Shown here: positions 58,599 to 64,000 of the stretch, piece after piece
Layout: every line of letters begins with the position of its first letter
Position numbering within the stretch: position 1 is the stretch's first letter
DNA from: Phyllostachys edulis
Lineage: Eukaryota; Streptophyta; Magnoliopsida; Poales; Poaceae
Reading direction: 5' to 3'
Assembly (NCBI GenBank): GCA_036346405.1
Contig: CM070546.1
Span: 107,948,826 to 108,012,825, forward strand
Length of the DNA: 64,000 bases
Notes under the pieces: generated by a model
What the model was told of the DNA's origin: nothing
Databases searched by the model: none
What the model saw: only the letters and a program-made list of their open reading frames with translations
Translations under genes and position numbers: made by a program

Positions 58599-60512
58599 TC
58601 ATAGCTTGCTTCCTTGAGATCCCTTTGGTCTGGAGGCCGTCATCCACTGCCTGCCAATAGCCACCAGCTCGCCGGACTCCTTCTTCCGGACCTCCGTCGT
58701 CACCGCCGTCAGCCTTCCTTTCCGGTCCACCACTCTCCCGTCCAGCTCAAACTCCTCCTAAACAATTCAACCAAATTTTATTTGAGATGATTAAAATTTC
58801 GACCCCTGGAAAGCTTGAGCGAAGAAGAAGATGACACTTAAACTATCTAAATTCTGAAAGTAAGAATCGCAGTGAGCATGACTTGAAAAGTACAAATAGC
58901 TTGAGTTTTGTAATAGAAAAGCATCTGGATGCCGAAATGCTTTAGTTTGGCCCCTGATCAGAATATGCTCTTAAAGCACGATGTGCTACAACTAAAAATG
59001 TTCCAGCCTTAATTTGTTTAGTAATCTTCCTTAAAAGGGCAACATAACTGCTACCCTGTTATTCTTGGGTAAGATGGTTGCTTCTGGAAAACAAATACGG
59101 AAGCAGCATAGCTGAAGTAGTAGAATGGCTTGCCCTATATTCGTATACCAAGCAACCGAAGTTGCATTAGCAGAAAGGAAAGGAAACTAGGCAACCTTGA
59201 TGAAGAAACCATCAGTACATGTCTCTTGCGTCTTGCCTACCTACTCAAAGAAGGAAAAGGTTAAAAGGTCTAAAAAAAGCACCAATAGATACTCTAATCA
59301 AACTTTACAAAGCACATGGTCAGAAAGAATAGTTAAACAAATGCTTCGTGCTCAGAAAGCAGCTTTACTGAAAGAGCACACTCGCCCAATGGACAATCCA
59401 ATGTGATATGGGCTAATTTAATCCAGAGAGGCCAACTTTTTCTGCAGGCTGCGGCACGAAACAAGAAGCCACACAACCTAATTGCCGCCTTAACAGTGCG
59501 GAGGAATCGATCTAGTTTCAGAATAACTTTTCTCGTGACTAGTTTCAGAATATTAAAAAAAAAATTGGAATCTCAAAAAACACACCGCATAATCTAATTT
59601 ATTTGTTACTTTGCAGTCCTTCAGCAACCTAGATTATCCAGAAAACATGATGATTACACATGTGAAAAATGTTACATGAACTTAATTAGTACGAGATGAG
59701 ACTGATTGATGCGTGGATCTTGTCGAATTTACACGACGTGCTGTACTTATCAATACACACGTAGCATTGCTCGTGGCTACACAACAACTCAACACGATCA
59801 AGCCTTTGTTGAGATCAACTTGTTCTAGCGCTCAACACTGTTGCCTTGTTTTTCGTCCCAAGAAACAAAATTCTTCTTTTTGGGGGGGCATTTCTAGGAG
59901 GAAGTCAGGAAGAGACCAAAGAGTAGCAGAGTACGCACATGGTGCTTGGCCGGCGAAAAGTAGGAGATGTCGTAGTGGACGGAGACCTTGATGATGCCCT
60001 CCACCGACATGATCGCCGCCGCGCACACGTCGTCCACCGCCGCCGCGATCGCCCCCGCGTGCCAGTTCCCCTCCGCGTCCTGCACATACGCGCGCGCGGA
60101 CCCGAACCAAGAACCAATTGGAACCCAGCAAGAAGAAACTAATCCAGAGAGCACCACGGAGGGGGCCGGGCGGCATGAGATACGTAGGGGAGCGCGTACG
60201 TACGGTGAGGTGGGCGGGCACGCGCAGCGAGCAGAGGGCGCGGCCGCGCTCGGCGAAAAATTCTGTGGGACGGGCCTCACCGTGAGGCCCCGCCCCATCT
60301 CCGTCCATCTCTCCCGCCCCCCCTGATCCAACGGCCCGGGGGGCGGGGCCTCACGGGGGGCGTGCCCCAGAGAAATTTCTTCCGCCGCGCTCGGCGAGGG
60401 CCACGCTCACGCCGGATAGCGGCAGCGCGTTGAACGCCCGGAGGCCGTCGCCGGCGCCGTCCTCCCCGGTGGCGCCGGCGTCCTCCAGCCACTTGCGGGC
60501 CGCGGCGGCCAT
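58599..60512 (-). pseudogene. HotDog-fold acyl-CoA thioesterase (ACOT13-like), interrupted
   Basis: A host gene of the 4HBT/PaaI thioesterase family, which hydrolyses acyl-CoA thioesters. Exons (minus): 60512-60204, 60079-59939 and 58757-58599; introns start GT and end AG, phase 0. Exon 1 reads MAAAARKWLEDAGATGEDGA and AFNALPLSGVSVALAERG, then RALCSLRVPAHLT. Exon 2 holds the hotdog core DAEGNWHAGAIAAAVDDVCA and KVSVHYDISYFSPAKHH, aligning with HGG...VDN and VSVDMNITYMSPAK of mammalian ACOT13. Exon 3 has DGRVVDRKGRLTAVTTEVRK and ELVAIGRQWMTA. Without the 141-bp insertion in exon 1 the product would be 155 residues, the normal size; with it, translation stops after 53. A start at 60542 is also possible. 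Confidence 0.85.
60243..60397 (+). mobile_element. Short terminal-repeat insertion in exon 1 of the thioesterase gene
   Basis: A 127-bp insert (60257-60383) lies between 14-bp direct repeats GCCGCGCTCGGCGA (60243-60256, 60384-60397). Its ends are inverted repeats: AAAATTCTGTGGGACGGG...GTGAGGCCCCGCCC and, inverted, GAAATTTCTCTGGGGCACG...GTGAGGCCCCGCCC. It looks like a small Mutator-type MITE, though 14 bp is longer than the usual 9-bp duplication. It adds 141 bp (47 codons) and a TGA in the gene's frame at 60351-60353. Confidence 0.7.
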
Positions 60513-60772
60513 CCACGCCGGGGCGCCGGGGCGCCCATGCACGCGCGACGCCGATGGGATGCAGCCGCCCGCGCGATTGGTCGACGTGCTCGGTGTCGCG
60601 GTGGACCGGGCTCCGTTTGACTGACGGGTTGAGGTGGGATGGCTGGTCAGAGTTCAACGACTTGATGGGGGTGGCTGTCTCCTGTCTGCTTGCTTCCGTC
60701 TCTCTCACATCGATTTCTTAACTAACTAATAAAATAAGGACTGACTAAGCTGCGGTTGTTTAAAAAAAAATT

Positions 60773-61053
60773 AAAACTCAGTCACTTTCTCCGGTATATT
60801 CGGTCACCATCCAATAATTTATATTTTTTATATTAAAAATTTTAAACTAGATAAAAGTAAATCTAAGTGAACCCTACAAATACAAAAATAAAACAAAACA
60901 AAATCTAAACTAGACAAAAGTAAATCTAGGTGAATCCTACAAATACAAAAACAAATAGAACTAAAAGTTACAATAAAATTGTGCTAACATTGCACGTCAC
61001 TCGGTAATGCAATTTTAGACTTAGTATTGTGCAATTGTAGGTGACTGGGTTTT
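60773..61053. mobile_element. Probable MITE upstream of the thioesterase gene
   Basis: AAAACTCAGTCAC (60773-60785) and GTGACTGGGTTTT (61041-61053) are inverted repeats with one mismatch. The interior is AT-rich and contains a 63-bp tandem duplication (60844-60906, 60907-60965). The target duplication is unclear. Confidence 0.45.
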
Positions 61054-61087
61054 CAAAAAGTTTCAGGACTGGGAGCTAGCAAAAGCG

Positions 61088-61407
61088 ATAAAATAAGGAG
61101 TATACCTCCGCGCAACGGGGCGATGTCCTTTCTACTATACGCACGGTTGGTCTCTCCTACTCCTTTCAAATTCCTCATCAAGGCACACTAACATATGGAC
61201 CCAACCTGACAGAGACAAAGTCTCGCCCCACCATCCCCTGTTAACTAATAAAATAAAGAGTTTACCCCCGCGCAACAGGAAGATGTCCTTTCTCCCATAC
61301 GCACGATTGGCCTCTCCCACCCCTCTCAAATTCCTCATCGAGACACACCAATATGTGGACCCAACCTGACATGAACAAAATCTCGCCCCACCATCCCCTG
61401 TGACTTG
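61088..61407 (+). repeat. Two-copy tandem duplication, 160-bp unit
   Basis: Both copies begin ATAAAATAA(G/A)GAG, and share CCGCGCAAC, GATGTCCTTTCT, TTTCAAATTCCTCATC-type and CTCGCCCCACCATCCCCTGT blocks (61088-61247, 61248-61407). Obvious point differences show that it is not recent. Confidence 0.85.
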
Positions 61408-62104
61408 TGAACGCATCCATGCCCCCACTTCTTTCGTAACCACCCAACACGTCGTCGTGCCATTTCTTCTTCACATGCACACACTGAAATTCGTTGTTGT
61501 CCTACTCCTTTCGTCTCGCGTTGCGACTCGCCACCTGCGCACGTCCAACATTCGCTTCGTGCCTCAGAGATCCCGACCCCCTCTGGTACTCAGTCCGCAA
61601 GTTGCAATGGCAGCGTGCACGAAGATGAGGGGATCAGACAGCAGGAGGCGGCAGCACGGGGAGGTAGTGTCAGTGACAGGAGAAGGTAGAAGGGATGGGA
61701 GGCGATGTCGGGGACGGGAGAAGGCATCGGGAAGGAAGGGGGGAGAGGAGGCGGCGGCAGTCCCCAGCTGCGCTCCGTCGGTGAATGCAATGTGTGGGCT
61801 GATGAGGGATGAAGAAGATTGAAGAGCAGAAGGGTAAACAAGTTTTTTTCCGCATAATTTTACAATCAACTCATAGTGGACCGATGGGTGTATCAAAAAA
61901 ATAAATGAAAGTTGAGATCTGATGCCAATGAAGGGACGAGCAATTTCGCGATAGCATTTTAGGGATCCGGCCAACTTCTAATGGCAAATAATGAATTAAA
62001 CGTAAAAAGTAATCCGTGTATTTGAGAGAATAAGAGCACATTTTGGGGGAAGGATGTGATGCACGATTGGATTTGAAATATTTTTAGGGAAGAAATATAA
62101 AAAA
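61408..62104. other. GC-rich to AT-rich DNA, no recognised gene
   Basis: Overlapping open frames on both strands (61400-61822 plus, 61564-61974 minus) contain no domain I recognise and look like products of purine/pyrimidine skew. Confidence 0.4.
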
Positions 62105-62375
62105 TATTGTGTTTGCACAAAATTATTCATATAAAATTATTTGTTTGCATAAGATTATTTTGTTTGTACGAAATTATTAGTATTTGTTCATACAAAATTA
62201 CTTTGTTTGTGCAAATATATTCATACAATATTATTTTGTTTGTACAAATTTGTCCGTACAAGATTATTTTGATTGTACAAGTTTATTTTGTGTAAATTTT
62301 TATTCATACAAAATTATTTTGTTAGTACAAGTTTGTTTGTTGTACGAAATTGTTTTGTTTGTACATTTTTTGGTT
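62105..62375 (+). repeat. Degenerate minisatellite, TTGTTTGTACAA-type
   Basis: About ten imperfect units of roughly 20-32 bp built on TTTTGTTTGTACAA and TTCATACAAAATTA. The open frames here (62107-62295, 62184-62423) are products of the repeat. Confidence 0.8.
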
Positions 62376-62616
62376 CAAATTTTCCTTGAAAATCGAATGA
62401 TTTTTTGGTTCGCATTTTTTTAGTCAAATTTCAACATTTTCCTCATCTGGATTCAATTCATTTTTTTTGTTTCATAATTTTGGTCAAATACTGAACATTT
62501 TTCTTTTCTTGATTCTGAACAATTTTACACAGTTACTCATCTCTAAAAATTCAAGAACACAAGAACAAAATCAGACTGGAAAGAGGTAAAAATCATTCAC
62601 ACACGCGCTCTGGAGG

Positions 62617-62830
62617 CTATGAAGATGCTTGATCCGGCCATCTCCTACCGCATGACAGCATCGGATCCGGCCACCTCCCACCGCACCACTCGAATAAGGC
62701 TTGATCTGACTGTCTCCTGTCGCGCCACCACCGGATCCGGCCACCTCCTATCGCGCTGACGTCGAATATGGCTAGACCCGGTCGTCTCCCACCATGCCAC
62801 CGCCGGATCCGACCATCCCCTCTTGAATTT
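62617..62830 (+). repeat. Short imperfect repeats, GGATCCGGCCACCTCC-type
   Basis: GATCCGGCCA-TCTCCTACCGC and related blocks recur about six times at intervals of roughly 35-45 bp. Confidence 0.6.
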
Positions 62831-64000
62831 GTCACTCTGGCTATACGGGTCGGATCCATCACGGGAGGTGGATCAGTGCCGGTTTCGGGGATGGACAACG
62901 CTTGTCGCCGCCAGTCTTCTTCACGGTGTTGTCCATGCTCGTCAACCGTAGGGCCCAGGGGTGGAGCTAGCCACGACCCAAGTCTCGAACTGGGGCAGCT
63001 GTTCTTGGGCCGAACTCGAATGTTTGGTGATTTTTCAAGATATTTTCATGGGTTTTAACACTGGCAAGCCCACCCAGCCTGAGGCCTAGATCCATCCCTA
63101 GTAGGGCCATCGCCGCCGCCACCGCTCGGCTGTCGTTGAGCATAATCAAGGGCTGGGTAGGTCGAGGTGGGCAAAGAATGAGGGAGGAGAGAAAAAAAAT
63201 TGTATCTATATACGTGGGGGGTGTACAAAATATGTATGATCATGTACACAATACGCACACAAAAATTGTGCACCAATCTTGATGCATATTTTGGACCCTA
63301 CAATTGTGCATGTAGTTAAAAGTGTTTGTAGAAAGACTGCACTCCAAATCCTACACGAAAACAAAACACAAGAAATTCCTACATTTGGAATACAGGAAAT
63401 CTGTATTATTCATGTGGGAATTATTCACGTTTTCATGTGTAATTCCTGCATTTTGTCTCCACAAAGAGACGAGCAAAAACTTTCGAGTAGTGAAGTGAAG
63501 GCCTGAAGGGTCACACGGGCACCTGACAACCTGCTAGTCTGTAGGCACACATCATGTGCAGCAAGCAGCTAAGCATAGGCCGAAAACTCGGAAGATACTA
63601 CAAAACGAATTGTAACTAGGGATCTGCCATTCCAAGATCGAGTAACAAGGCCATTGAGTCAACGTATAGGACCCGTCTCAGTCTTAAGGCACATGTCAGC
63701 TTAGTGTAATATGATACAATGTATAGGACCTTTGTGGGTACAAAAGTAGACCCTCACATAGTAATAAAAAATATACCTGTCATCCTCTCTTTTTCCTCCA
63801 CCATGCACCTTTCTCTTCCATCCAATCGCTCTTCACCGTCCCCCATCTTCACTATCGCCTGACGCCTCGCCCTCCTAGCCCCTCTACACCATCCCCCACC
63901 CTTCTGATCATACTCCGCCTCCACCACGTCGCCCATCTCTCCTCTCTGTCTCTCTTCTTCCTCCGCAGTAGAGCGACAGCAACTCAATCGACAGTATGGA
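62831..64000. other. Non-coding DNA to the window end
   Basis: No gene recognised. The last 230 bp are pyrimidine-rich on the plus strand. The ATG-initiated frames here are short and without domains. Confidence 0.4.

Noticed and set aside
61400..61974. Overlapping 136-140-codon frames on both strands
   Set aside because: No recognisable domain or splice context; composition bias explains the lack of stops.
62107..62423. Frames rich in Phe, Ile and Tyr that look like membrane segments
   Set aside because: Product of the AT-rich minisatellite; repeats in the protein follow repeats in the DNA.

Overview
This window is plant nuclear DNA from a grass, most likely Oryza or a close relative. The evidence is BARE/RIRE1-like Copia long terminal repeats (LTRs) beginning TGTTGGAAATATGCCC, 3-4 kb LTRs of the RIRE3/RIRE8 (Tekay) kind, a Tat-clade Gypsy element with an antisense gene, PIF/Harbinger transposase remnants, a Helitron with rice-style ends, GC-rich first exons and GT-AG introns. 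No bacterial operons, CRISPR arrays, rRNA or tRNA genes were seen. It is a nest of transposable elements with one ordinary host gene near the right end.

Layout. 1-18244: an old, rearranged Tekay-like Gypsy relic (LTR pieces, an upstream ORF and a gag remnant). It is interrupted by a 4.2-kb solo LTR (481-4689, target duplication GTCGC) and a full-length Copia element (9666-17860, target duplication GCCTA). 18245-21792: unclassified LTR-like DNA split by a Copia solo LTR (18250-19768, target duplication TAGGG). 21793-56739: what I read as one ancient PIF/Harbinger element. Its terminal repeats, 5' flank, Myb-like ORF1 and transposase are separated by four insertions: a 13.3-kb Tat Gypsy element (21887-35219, CTGTT); a Tekay-like solo LTR (35357-45992, ACAGT) that itself holds a truncated Copia and another solo LTR; a non-autonomous Helitron (49426-54517) carrying a cysteinyl-tRNA synthetase gene fragment; and a 1.1-kb MITE-like element (55623-56709, CTAA). 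56740-64000: lower-copy DNA with MITE pieces, minisatellites and a three-exon acyl-CoA-thioesterase-like (HotDog fold) gene on the minus strand (58599-60512). Exon 1 of that gene is interrupted by a 127-bp terminal-repeat insertion that brings in a stop codon.

How it fits together. Every retroelement here looks inactive as sequenced. The Tat element has substitutions at RT and integrase catalytic positions, the Copia elements are frameshifted or truncated, and four LTRs survive only as solo copies, the usual product of LTR-LTR recombination. The most unusual content is inside the Tat element. An antisense gene (PF04195-type domain followed by charged, coiled-coil-like exons) can be modelled as eight exons whose seven introns all have GT-AG borders and compatible phases. 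Two of those introns consist almost entirely of tandem hairpin units of the same 29-bp type that fill the U3 part of the LTRs, and several units show paired arm changes that keep the stem. Element ends, target duplications and exon borders were read by eye; family names rest on recognised motifs, not database searches.
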